A program made the position numbers and the translations under genes. Shown here one piece after another: positions 8,739 through 17,217 of a stretch of DNA of 64,000 bases. The notes beneath the pieces are model-generated. The model worked only from the letters and a program-made list of their open reading frames with translations. It was not told the origin of the DNA and did not search any database. Each line of letters begins with the position of its first letter. Within the stretch, counting starts at the first letter, position 1. The stretch covers positions 295,583-359,582 of the forward strand of contig NZ_BSSQ01000013.1 of NCBI RefSeq assembly GCF_030161375.1, given 5' to 3'. The stretch comes from Paenibacillus glycanilyticus. Lineage in GTDB: Bacteria; Bacillota; Bacilli; Paenibacillales; Paenibacillaceae.

Positions 8739-8747
8739 TTCGGTTGT

Positions 8748-8772
8748 ACACGGTAGCCTTCCTCTACCGTGT
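8748..8772. other. Perfect 9-bp hairpin
   Basis: ACACGGTAG and CTACCGTGT separated by 7 bases, without a T tract. It lies between the candidate RNA and the strong terminator that follows. Confidence 0.5.
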
Positions 8773-8782
8773 CTTACATAAC

Positions 8783-8823
8783 GCCTCCAATCCGTTTCAC
8801 TATACGGATTTGGAGGCTTTTTT
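8783..8823 (+). terminator. Strong Rho-independent terminator
   Basis: GCCTCCAATCCGT (8783-8795) pairs with ACGGATTTGGAGGC (8804-8817), with one bulge, followed by six T. It ends either the csoR-copZ transcript or the candidate RNA at 8612. Confidence 0.85.
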
Positions 8824-8890
8824 GCGGTTTCCGCCTGTTTAGCCTATACCGCCTAAGGGTATATTGTTAGGGACAATGGAGGGAATCAAC

Positions 8891-9778
8891 ATGCAACGAA
8901 CCATACAACGAAACCGAAAAAATCGCCATCGCAAATTGCAAATTGGATTAATGGCCGTGTTATTATCGGCTGCTTATACAACGAGTCAGACAAGCTGGGC
9001 TTCCACAGCTTCGGCTGCTGCTTCCAGCTCCGCTTCCGCGTACGCGCCTGGCCATCACCATATCCATGATGACCATACGGCAAGCGCCTCCGCATCCGTG
9101 CAATGGAGCTACATGCCGCTGAAGCCGTTAGCCGGCGAAAGTACGAATATCAGGCTCTCCATTACGGATGAGCATGGGCGTCCGGTTCGTAACTTCTCGC
9201 TGAACCACGAGAAGGAACTGCATCTGATCGCGGTACGCAGCGATCTGAGCGAGTTTCAGCATCTCCATCCGGTGGATGAAGGAGCCGGCCGATTTTCCGT
9301 GGATACCCGCTTTATGAAGGGTGGATCCTACAAGCTATTTGCCGACTTTACGCCTGCGGGAGAAGGGAATCAAGTGGCTCAGACCATCGTTGAAGTTGGG
9401 GGCAAAGCCGCTGCCGCCGAGACGCTGGTGCCGGATAAACAACTGCTGCAGAACGTAGGAGGCACCGAGGTGTCCCTTGTGGCCGATCAGCTGCGGGCAG
9501 GCCAAGAAACCTCGCTCCGCTTCTCTTTCAAGGACGGTAAGACCGGCAAACCGGCAGAGGATATGGAGCCTTATCTTGGCGCAGCCGGGCATGTCGTTAT
9601 CATTAGCGACAACCTTGCCCATTACCTGCATGTCCATCCGAAGGAAGGGCAGACAATTGGGCCGGAAGCGGCTTTTGAAACGACGTTTCCGGCGCCGGGC
9701 ATATATAAAATATGGGGCCAATTCCAACGGCATGGCGATAATTTCATTGCTTCCTACACGATAAAAGTCGGGGAATAA
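8891..9778 (+). CDS. Secreted His-rich protein with two HxH-containing beta domains, function unknown
   Basis: 295 residues from ATG 8891, chosen for GGAGGG upstream. A basic start and hydrophobic segment (LQIGLMAVLLSAAYTTS...ASTASA) form a signal peptide. Then come a low-complexity Ala/Ser stretch and a His cluster APGHHHIHDDH. Two similar beta-rich domains follow, each with a His pair: SEFQHLHPVDEG in the first and LAHYLHVHPKEG in the second, each later continuing with a FxxPGxYK/GGSYKLF-like strand. Copper or another metal as ligand is plausible, given the His pairs and csoR-copZ just upstream. I do not know a characterised homologue. Confidence 0.75.
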   Translation: MQRTIQRNRKNRHRKLQIGLMAVLLSAAYTTSQTSWASTASAAASSSASAYAPGHHHIHDDHTASASASVQWSYMPLKPLAGESTNIRLSITDEHGRPVRNFSLNHEKELHLIAVRSDLSEFQHLHPVDEGAGRFSVDTRFMKGGSYKLFADFTPAGEGNQVAQTIVEVGGKAAAAETLVPDKQLLQNVGGTEVSLVADQLRAGQETSLRFSFKDGKTGKPAEDMEPYLGAAGHVVIISDNLAHYLHVHPKEGQTIGPEAAFETTFPAPGIYKIWGQFQRHGDNFIASYTIKVGE

Positions 9779-9843
9779 GCATAGCTGCCGCCACCCTTGC
9801 GCAACCTAGTCAATAATGGAAATGAAGGGATGGTTTGTGAGCC

Positions 9844-10599
9844 ATGGATGAGAAGGTTATCTCGATTCTGGAAGGCAAGATCCGGCACGTGGAGAGCGAA
9901 GACGGGGAGATTTATTTAGTAGGTCCGATCAAGCTGCCGGTTAATTTGGATGACGAAACGGTTATTTTTCATTGGTATTGCTGGCTATTGTGCAAAGAGG
10001 AAGTAGATCGCCTCGAAGATATTGTACATAAGTTGTCCGGTGCTAATCTGGCGGAAATGCAGCAGTCCAGCGTATTGGTATACGGGGATTTCGAGCATGC
10101 GGACGAAGCGTTTATCCGGATGCACAGCATCTGCCATACGGGCGATATATTCGGCAGCAAACGGTGCGACTGCGGGTACCAGCTTCATCAATCGATGAAA
10201 ATGATTGTAGCTAACGGCGCGGGAGCGCTTTTTTATCTGGCCAACCACGAGGGACGGGGCATCGGGCTGTTCAGCAAAGCGATGGCTTATCTGTTGCAGG
10301 AGCAAGGTTATGATACCGTCGAGGCGAACCTTAATCTCGGCTTTGTGGACGATGCCCGCAATTACGGGGATGCGATTCGGGTGCTGCGGTTATTACGGCC
10401 CAAAAGCAAGCCGGTTACGCTGATTACGAATAATCCGCGCAAGCTGGAGGCGCTGCGTTCCGCCGGGCTAGATGTAGCCGACCGGATTCCGCTCTGGGGC
10501 GATGTATCGGAGTACAACGAGAAATATTTGCAGACCAAAATCAACCGTTCGGGCCATCTCGGTGAGGAACATTTCGTCAGCGGCTGTCCGGATCAATAG
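9844..10599 (+). CDS. ribA: GTP cyclohydrolase II, stand-alone
   Basis: 251 residues. The zinc motif is intact: Cys97 in SICHTGDIFGS, and Cys108 and Cys110 in KRCDCG, with the same spacing as E. coli RibA. GTP-binding and catalytic stretches HEGRGIGL, DARNYGDAIRVLR and TNNPRKLEAL follow. It opens the GTP imidazole ring as the first riboflavin step. In most Firmicutes this domain is fused to RibB and lies in the rib operon; here it is single and has no rib neighbours. It also has an extra 40 or so N-terminal residues. It may be an accessory copy for riboflavin or for another pyrimidine or deazapurine product. Confidence 0.85.
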   Translation: MDEKVISILEGKIRHVESEDGEIYLVGPIKLPVNLDDETVIFHWYCWLLCKEEVDRLEDIVHKLSGANLAEMQQSSVLVYGDFEHADEAFIRMHSICHTGDIFGSKRCDCGYQLHQSMKMIVANGAGALFYLANHEGRGIGLFSKAMAYLLQEQGYDTVEANLNLGFVDDARNYGDAIRVLRLLRPKSKPVTLITNNPRKLEALRSAGLDVADRIPLWGDVSEYNEKYLQTKINRSGHLGEEHFVSGCPDQ

Positions 10600-10666
10600 G
10601 GATCGTCCCATTCGCCAATGCCTATGATATAATCCAAGGTAAAAGGGCTGGAAGCGGGGCGGGGAC

Positions 10667-12040
10667 GTGACCTGGCAGAACAATCGGGATGGGGAAGTGC
10701 CGGAAGTAAAGCGTGAAATTATACTTGAGAACTTTCGTTTGGCTTTTCAACTCGTTGGGTCGCATTGGCGGACCGTGGATAATGGCTGGACTTACAATGA
10801 ACATCAGCATCCTTTGCTGGAGCTCAATATCGTGCTGCAAGGCACGCAATTCACCGTTGTTTCGGGACAAGAGTATGTCCAACATGCGGGAGATTTGCTG
10901 CTTATCCGGCCGGATGAATCTCATCACAGCCGTCAGGGGTCTGAGGAGCCGATGACCTATTTCGCTCTCCATCTGGATGTGGACGATCCGGATTTGTACG
11001 ATTTGCTTGGCCGGGTGGATCAGCATTTGTTCCGGGCGGATTCGGCGATTGTTCAGCAGTTAAGACCGCATATCGACGAGTTGATGGACATTTGCTCGGC
11101 CGCCGATACGGACAATGACAGGGGAAGACGGCTGGATATCCGGGTAAAGACGATGCAAATTTTGCTCGTTTTGACGATGGAAGCAAGAAGCTTAACCCAG
11201 CGGGAGCTAGGCCAAGGCAAGAGACCGCAGGGCGAATATTCGGTTCCCTTATTGCGCCACCGCGAACGGATTTCACTAGAGAAGAGAGTACACGCGTTAT
11301 TCTTCGAGCCTTATATGCGGGATGTTCAGATGGATGAGGCGACGTTGCCGAGTTTTCGCTGGGCGGGCGTCTTCACGTTTAGAATCGAGGACAAAGCTTT
11401 CTGGCAATCGACGGACCGATTTTGGATGAAAGAGCAGCTGACGGCAAATACGGATGAACTAGGTACCGTTGCCGTTATTGAAGACGAACCGTTCATGAGC
11501 GCTGCCGTATTAACGACCAAACATGCTGTTCCTAATATGGAAGAGATCGTGCTGAAGAAAAAAAGAATACTCGAGGAGCGGCTTGGAATCCCGATTAAAC
11601 TTGGAATTGGCGGCATTACCGCATCGGTATCGGAGCTCCGTTCCCTATATCGGAACAGTCTGAGGCAACTTGGCCATGCGGAGGCCGAAGATGATCAAAG
11701 TTATGAATTCGTCAGCCGCATTATCCGATCGGCAATGTTGATTATAGAGACCGAGTACGGGAATAAGGAGCTTTCCCTGACCACGCTTGCGAAGCGGCTT
11801 GGAGTAACCCCGAACTATTTGAGCGGTTTGTTCAGCTCTCAGACCGGAGCAACCTTTACGCATCATTTGACAAGCATTCGAATACGCCAGGCGATTCGGC
11901 TCATGCGGGAGACGAATATGAAAATTTATCAGGTTGGCGAGCGGGTCGGGTACGCGGATCACGCCTACTTCAGCCGTCTATTTAAAATGACGGTAGGCGT
12001 AAGCCCGGCCAAGTATCGGAAGTCCGAGCAATTATCGTAA
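10667..12040 (+). CDS. AraC family transcription regulator with N-terminal cupin
   Basis: 457 residues from GTG 10667 (GGGGCGGGG upstream; TATAAT at 10628). The N-terminal cupin-like sensor (HPLLELNIVLQGTQFTVVSGQEYVQHAGDLLLIRPDESHH) is followed by a middle region of about 200 residues resembling the linker domain of YesN regulators. The C-terminal double helix-turn-helix follows (LTTLAKRLGVTPNYLSGLFSSQTGATF...IYQVGERVGYADHAYFSRLFKMTVGVSPAKYRK). Probably a carbohydrate-responsive activator. Its target could be the RR-kinase-RR-ABC cluster downstream; that link is inferred from position only. Confidence 0.85.
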   Translation: MTWQNNRDGEVPEVKREIILENFRLAFQLVGSHWRTVDNGWTYNEHQHPLLELNIVLQGTQFTVVSGQEYVQHAGDLLLIRPDESHHSRQGSEEPMTYFALHLDVDDPDLYDLLGRVDQHLFRADSAIVQQLRPHIDELMDICSAADTDNDRGRRLDIRVKTMQILLVLTMEARSLTQRELGQGKRPQGEYSVPLLRHRERISLEKRVHALFFEPYMRDVQMDEATLPSFRWAGVFTFRIEDKAFWQSTDRFWMKEQLTANTDELGTVAVIEDEPFMSAAVLTTKHAVPNMEEIVLKKKRILEERLGIPIKLGIGGITASVSELRSLYRNSLRQLGHAEAEDDQSYEFVSRIIRSAMLIIETEYGNKELSLTTLAKRLGVTPNYLSGLFSSQTGATFTHHLTSIRIRQAIRLMRETNMKIYQVGERVGYADHAYFSRLFKMTVGVSPAKYRKSEQLS

Positions 12041-12057
12041 TAGAGGTTTATGAAATC

Positions 12058-12097
12058 TGAAGCAGCTTTCGGGGGATTGATCCGGAGGCTGCTTTTA
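12058..12097 (+). terminator. Terminator after the AraC gene
   Basis: GAAGCAGC and GGCTGCTTTT arms with an inner CGG/CCG pairing, followed by TTTTATTG. Confidence 0.65.
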
Positions 12098-12110
12098 TTG
12101 TTTGAAATTC

Positions 12111-12124
12111 CGTAAACGCTTACA
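12111..12124 (-). promoter_or_regulatory. Putative cre (CcpA) site upstream of the regulator operon
   Basis: Read on the minus strand TGTAAGCGTTTACG matches the TGWAANCGNTNWCA consensus except at the last base. It lies about 110 bp before the response-regulator start, consistent with carbon catabolite control. Confidence 0.5.
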
Positions 12125-12232
12125 TTCTATCGTAAAATAATCCAACAAATCATATTTCCGTCACATTGCTGATGAGTGCACCCTATGTGAAACTGGGGGT
12201 AGATGGGAGATGACGTCCAGGGGGGACTGTCC

Positions 12233-13768
12233 GTGTACAAAGTATTGGTCGTAGATGACGAACCGTTTATGTTGGAGGGCTGGAGGTCGATGGTCGATTG
12301 GGAGACGCATGGCTTCCTGCTATGCGGGGCTGTCTCCGATGGCAAAGAAGCGATGGAGTTTATGGAGCAGGAATTGCCCGATCTCGTATTTACGGATCTT
12401 CAAATGCCGGTTATGGATGGACTTGAACTAATCGGGCAGATGAAACAAAGCAGCCGGCTTGAGCATATAGCAACGGTTATCGTCAGCGGTTATTCGCGGT
12501 TTGATGCCGCCCAATTCGCGATTCGCCACCAGATTGAGCAGTATCTGCTCAAGCCGCTTATTGAAGAGGAGATTCACGAATTGCTCGATCAGCTTCGTGC
12601 CGCTTTGGATCAGCGTGAAGAAGCGGAATATCTGGCAGCCGAATCCGAAGCCGCGTCGGCCGCATTTGCAAGAGCGATTCAGGAAGAAAGCGAGGAGACC
12701 CGTTCCGCTCTGCTAGAGCGGATACAATGCGCGCCGGATTCTCCGGGGAGATTGATTTTGCTGGATAAGAACAACGGGAAGTTGACCCCGGGGAAAGAGG
12801 AATTGGAGATCATGGCGAGCGGGCTGCCGATAGGCTATGCCTGCATCGAAGATCCGGCAGGTTCGATTGGGCTTATGGTCTGGTCCGGGCAGCCGGATGC
12901 TTTGGCCTCGGGACTGGATTCCGATATTCGCATTCTTGCGGGAAGACTAGCGGGCGAATGGCCGGCTTGCTCGATTTATATCAGCGGCACAACGCGCGGC
13001 TGGCGGCATTTGCGGCAATTGCATAAGCAATTGCTGGAGCTTCGAAGCCGGAGCTTGTACAAAGGGCAGTCCGGCGTCTATTGGCATGAGGCTGTAAGCG
13101 AGCAGGCTAGCCGGCGATGGGAAGATGCGGCCGTTCGGGCATCCGTATTATTGCAAGCCGTAGAACGCAATGATGCCACCGCTATTGGCAACTCTGCCCG
13201 GGAGCTTGCGGAATATATCGCCGGGAGTGCCGATCCGGCTGACAGTATGGCGGCATGCCTGTCCTATCTCCAGGGCGGACTGCTTCGCGCTTATCATCAA
13301 GCCGGCGGTGATCCGCTGCAGCCGCCGGAGTGGCTGCTTCCGCAATACGGGCCGCAAGCTGTTGCCAGGGAGCAGTTGATGGGCGTATGCCTGAAGGCTG
13401 CCGGGCAGATTGACGAACTAAATAACAAACGTCCGGAAGGGCGGTTGCAAGAGGCGGTTGCTTACGTGACGGCCCATTACCGGGAGAAGCTGCAGCTTAA
13501 GGATCTGGCCGAGCTGTTCCGGTTGAATCCCGTTTATCTCGGCCAGCAGTTCAAACGGGTGACCGGTTATTGTTTCAACGACTATATGCATCTGCTCCGA
13601 ATCAAAGAGGCGAAGAAGCTATTGCTTCGTACCGATCTGAAAGTATCGGCAATCGCCAATGATCTTGGCTATCACAGCACGGAATATTTTGGCTCCGTCT
13701 TCAAGTCCCTTACGAAGATTTCGCCTTCGGCTTATAAATCGACTCAAAAAGGGGATCCGCCAGGATGA
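12233..13768 (+). CDS. Response regulator, YesN type (REC + AraC HTH)
   Basis: 511 residues from GTG 12233, chosen because AGGGGGG lies just upstream and the product then begins VYKVLVVDDEP; an in-frame ATG at 12203 would add ten unneeded residues. Receiver domain with Asp8, Asp9 and the phosphoacceptor Asp55 (VFTDLQMPVMDG), and a conserved Lys in YLLKPL. The C-terminal AraC HTH (LKDLAELFRLNPVYLGQQFKRVTG...KVSAIANDLGYHSTEYFGSVFK) binds DNA. It overlaps the kinase gene by 4 bp (ATGA), so the pair is translationally coupled. Confidence 0.9.
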   Translation: MYKVLVVDDEPFMLEGWRSMVDWETHGFLLCGAVSDGKEAMEFMEQELPDLVFTDLQMPVMDGLELIGQMKQSSRLEHIATVIVSGYSRFDAAQFAIRHQIEQYLLKPLIEEEIHELLDQLRAALDQREEAEYLAAESEAASAAFARAIQEESEETRSALLERIQCAPDSPGRLILLDKNNGKLTPGKEELEIMASGLPIGYACIEDPAGSIGLMVWSGQPDALASGLDSDIRILAGRLAGEWPACSIYISGTTRGWRHLRQLHKQLLELRSRSLYKGQSGVYWHEAVSEQASRRWEDAAVRASVLLQAVERNDATAIGNSARELAEYIAGSADPADSMAACLSYLQGGLLRAYHQAGGDPLQPPEWLLPQYGPQAVAREQLMGVCLKAAGQIDELNNKRPEGRLQEAVAYVTAHYREKLQLKDLAELFRLNPVYLGQQFKRVTGYCFNDYMHLLRIKEAKKLLLRTDLKVSAIANDLGYHSTEYFGSVFKSLTKISPSAYKSTQKGDPPG

Positions 13769-15555
13769 GATTTTTTAATAAAATCAATGATATTCCCCTC
13801 AACCAAAAGTTGCTTCTGATCTACGTGTTATGCATCCTCATTCCGATTATCGGGATCAACGTTTTTTTCTACCAGCAGAACTCGGACAATATTCGCATAC
13901 GCGAGCAGGAAAACTTGCGCAAATCGATGGACCGCGCAGCGGCAGAGCTGCACAGCATGATCGACGAAAGCGTGGCGGTCAGCCATTCGATCGAAGGAGA
14001 CGATTCTCTTAACGAGGTATTGGATAAGACGTATGACAGCCCGGTCTCTTCCTACGACAGTTATGACAGCGTGCTAAGAAACAAATTGAAGCGTTACATG
14101 CCCGTCTATCCGAACATTCTTGAAATCCGCATTTATACGTACAACCACTCGATTCAGACCGGAAGCAATTATTACGTCATTAACGGAGCGGAGGAAAAGA
14201 GCGCATGGCTCGGGCCGCTATTGACGCAGCCGGGTCACGCCTTCCGCGTTGTTGCTTATACCGAGTCGTCTCTCTCCACGGGTCCTTCAAAAAAAATTAG
14301 CGTGATCAGCGATATGGATCAGGGCTTCAGCATCGTAAAGCCGAAATACCGGAAGTTCCTCCGGATCGACCTGAACGCGGACAAAGTTTACGATATTTTG
14401 AGCCGGGAAAGCGGCAGTTTGCAGCTCGAGCTTGTGAACGAAGCTAACCAGGTTGTGGCGGAAACCGGGGACGAAGGCAAAGCTTTATACGATGCGGATA
14501 CATCGGATTGGGACTCGGATAATGTGTTTGTATCCAAACTAGGCACGGTTAGTTATGTACAAGGCTGGAAGCTCGTCGGCCGGGCTAACAATGAACGCAT
14601 TGCGGGACTGCTGGACGAAGCGCGGAGGTCGATTTTGTGGCTAGCGGTGATCAGCACGTTAATTCCGTCTTTGCTTATTTACATCATACTCCGCTCTTAT
14701 CATTATCGAATCAAAAAGCTGGCCCGTCATATGGACCGGCTGCGAAGCGAACGGTTCGACCAAATTAATCTGCCTGGCGGCAAGGACGAGATCGGTGGTC
14801 TGATTGATGCTTATAACGTGATGACGATGAAAATAAATACGCTTATTAATGATGTCTATAAACTCGAGATTCATCAGAAGAGTCTGGAGGTCGAGCGCGT
14901 GCGAATGGAAATGAACATGCTGCAGAGCCAGATGAATCCGCATTTTCTCTTTAATACGCTAAACGCGCTGCTTGTTGTGGCAACCAAAAACGGCTACAAG
15001 GACGTTACCGAAATTATAAAAAGCTTGTCGCTCCTTCTCCGAAGGCTGCTAAGGCGCGCGGATGATCTGGTGCCGCTGAAGGAAGAGCTGCAGTTCACGC
15101 TCATGTATTTGCAAATCGAGAAGTTCCGGTTTGGCGACCGGTTTGACTATGTCGTCGATATCGATCCGCTGGCTAATGACGTGCGGGTACCGATCATGAG
15201 CATTCAGCCGCTTGCCGAGAATGCCTGCAAACATGGGCTGCAAGCGATTAAAGGTGGGGGAGTCGTCCGCATTGAAGCGCGGTTGTCGGAGCGGGGCTTA
15301 ACGGTCTCCGTAACGGATAACGGAATTGGCATGGAGCAGGCAACGCTTGAACGGATCCAGCAGGCCGTCCGTTCGGAGCAGGCGATGGAAGGCCATGTCG
15401 GACTGCGCAATGTGTACCGCAGGCTGGAGCTTTTTTACCACGAGAGCGTTCAATTCCGAATGATGAGCGGCTCTGAAGGCGGCTTGACCGTCAGTTACCA
15501 AATTCCGCTCCAACAGCTTGAACTTGCGCAAGCGAAGCCGGGAGCTGCTTCATAA
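13765..15555 (+). CDS. Sensor histidine kinase, YesM type
   Basis: 596 residues. TM1 about 15-36, a large extracellular sensor domain to about 285, TM2 about 290-312, then HAMP, the His_kinase block QSQMNPHFLFNTLNALL with His393, and a HATPase domain with VTDNGIGMEQ and GHVGLRNVYRRL. It belongs to the family that senses polysaccharide-derived ligands in Paenibacillus and Bacillus. It lies between two response regulators of the same type, both plausible partners. Confidence 0.92.
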   Translation: MRFFNKINDIPLNQKLLLIYVLCILIPIIGINVFFYQQNSDNIRIREQENLRKSMDRAAAELHSMIDESVAVSHSIEGDDSLNEVLDKTYDSPVSSYDSYDSVLRNKLKRYMPVYPNILEIRIYTYNHSIQTGSNYYVINGAEEKSAWLGPLLTQPGHAFRVVAYTESSLSTGPSKKISVISDMDQGFSIVKPKYRKFLRIDLNADKVYDILSRESGSLQLELVNEANQVVAETGDEGKALYDADTSDWDSDNVFVSKLGTVSYVQGWKLVGRANNERIAGLLDEARRSILWLAVISTLIPSLLIYIILRSYHYRIKKLARHMDRLRSERFDQINLPGGKDEIGGLIDAYNVMTMKINTLINDVYKLEIHQKSLEVERVRMEMNMLQSQMNPHFLFNTLNALLVVATKNGYKDVTEIIKSLSLLLRRLLRRADDLVPLKEELQFTLMYLQIEKFRFGDRFDYVVDIDPLANDVRVPIMSIQPLAENACKHGLQAIKGGGVVRIEARLSERGLTVSVTDNGIGMEQATLERIQQAVRSEQAMEGHVGLRNVYRRLELFYHESVQFRMMSGSEGGLTVSYQIPLQQLELAQAKPGAAS

Positions 15556-15573
15556 TTCGAGAGGGGGAGCAGA

Positions 15574-17127
15574 ATGTATCGCGTGCTGCTTGTTGACGAT
15601 GAACCGTTTGCAATTGAAGGTCTGCAGTTATTAATCGATTGGGAGAAAAACGGCTTCGAGATTGAAGCGGTATGCGGGGACGGCGAAGAAGCCGCCAGAG
15701 TCATTCGCGAGTCGAAGCCCGACCTCGTTGTGACGGATATCCGCATGCCTTCCATGGACGGATTGGAACTCATTGCGCAAATGAGGCTAGAGGGCAATAA
15801 ACAGACCAAATTTGTGGTGATGAGCGGATACAGCGATTTCGAATATGCAAGAAAAGCGCTTCAGCTCGGCGTATCCCACTATTTGACAAAGCCGATTATG
15901 AGCGAAGAAGCCGATGAGGTGCTGGAAAATTTAAACAGCGTGCTGGAAGAAGAGAAGCGGAAAAAACAGGCCATTCATTATACGCAGCGTTTTGCGGTTC
16001 GCCGGGCTTTGTCTGCGCTTATACGGAGCGAGGAGTTATCCGCTGCTGATCAGACTGCGGTTGACCGTTTGGCTGAGGAAGCAAGGGAGTGGGCGTACAT
16101 CCGGGTGGAGCTGGAGGAGGCAGAGCTGGCGGCGGCTGTTGAATCGGCGATAGACCTGCTTGAGGATGGCAAGGGAGGGCGATCCGGTTATGTAGTTGAA
16201 CAAGGGCCGGCCTCCTTTGGCTTGGTTTATCCGCTTGGGGATGAGGGCAAGCTCGCGCTGCGGGAAACCGCGGAGTTTGTATATGGGCAAATTCAGAGCC
16301 GAATTGGCGGCAGCTTCAATATGGCCGTCGGCGGTATTGCCGATGAGCTGTTTTCATTATCCGATTCCTATCGCGAGGCTATGGATGCAACCTCTTATTT
16401 CTTTTTCGAGCGGAGGAAGAAACCTCTCTATTACGAGGAGATCAAGGAACAGGTATTCGGGTACGAATCGCAGCTGTGGGAGGCGGCGGAGAAAATAGTC
16501 GAGGCCGTTGAAACCAATGACGAGCGTGAAGTAATCGAACGGCTGCAGAAGATCTTTAACCATTTTGCCAAACAGATGACGATGCCGTCTTTGGTCTCTG
16601 CTTTCGCGACTTACATTATGGTGCAATGCTCCGGCATTTATAAGGAGCTTGGCGGCGATGCGGATCAATTGCTCGAACGAACCGGTTCTCCGCTTGTGGG
16701 CGCTTCCGGCCATTCGCTGCTTAAGCTGCAGGCGTTTATGATGTCCTTTTGCCTGATGTGCCGAGAGGAGTTGTCGTTACTTCGCGGCAGGCAGCAGGGC
16801 GGAACCCTTGCCAAGGTTGAAGCTTACTTGCGCGAGCATTACCGCGAATCGGTAACGGTGAAGGAAGTAGCGGAGCTCTATTACATGAATCCGGTCTATC
16901 TCGGTCAAGCTTTCTCGCGGAAATACGGAGCAAGCATCCATGAGTATACGCATCGGTTGCGAATGAACGAGGCGAAGGAATTGCTTCATAAGCAGGATAT
17001 TTCCGGGGCAGCGCTTGCGGAAAGGCTTGGTTATTGCAGCTATCAACATTTCTTGAAGCAGTTCGAGAAGCGTTACGGGATGAAACTCGCCGAATACAAG
17101 AAATCGATCATAGACCTTAAATCGTAG
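15574..17127 (+). CDS. Second response regulator, YesN type (REC + AraC HTH)
   Basis: 517 residues. The receiver domain has Asp8, Asp9 and phosphoacceptor Asp55 (VVTDIRMPSMDG), with Lys in HYLTKPI. The middle region is variable, and the C-terminal AraC HTH reads VKEVAELYYMNPVYLGQAFSRKYGASI...GAALAERLGYCSYQHFLKQFEKRYG. It is 18 bp after the kinase with GAGGGGGAG as ribosome site. Together with 12233-13768 it makes an RR-kinase-RR arrangement just before a sugar ABC operon. Confidence 0.92.
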   Translation: MYRVLLVDDEPFAIEGLQLLIDWEKNGFEIEAVCGDGEEAARVIRESKPDLVVTDIRMPSMDGLELIAQMRLEGNKQTKFVVMSGYSDFEYARKALQLGVSHYLTKPIMSEEADEVLENLNSVLEEEKRKKQAIHYTQRFAVRRALSALIRSEELSAADQTAVDRLAEEAREWAYIRVELEEAELAAAVESAIDLLEDGKGGRSGYVVEQGPASFGLVYPLGDEGKLALRETAEFVYGQIQSRIGGSFNMAVGGIADELFSLSDSYREAMDATSYFFFERRKKPLYYEEIKEQVFGYESQLWEAAEKIVEAVETNDEREVIERLQKIFNHFAKQMTMPSLVSAFATYIMVQCSGIYKELGGDADQLLERTGSPLVGASGHSLLKLQAFMMSFCLMCREELSLLRGRQQGGTLAKVEAYLREHYRESVTVKEVAELYYMNPVYLGQAFSRKYGASIHEYTHRLRMNEAKELLHKQDISGAALAERLGYCSYQHFLKQFEKRYGMKLAEYKKSIIDLKS

Positions 17128-17154
17128 GGGGATAGTACTTAATTCTGATTATGA

Positions 17155-17168
17155 TGTAAACGCATACA
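17155..17168 (+). promoter_or_regulatory. Putative cre (CcpA) site before the binding-protein gene
   Basis: TGTAAACGCATACA matches TGWAANCGNTNWCA at 13 of 14 positions. It lies 50 bp before the solute-binding gene, near where its promoter would be. Confidence 0.5.
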
Positions 17169-17217
17169 ACTGTTCCATAATGAATAAGCAAGCACACCAT
17201 TCGTAGGGGGAAAGCAA

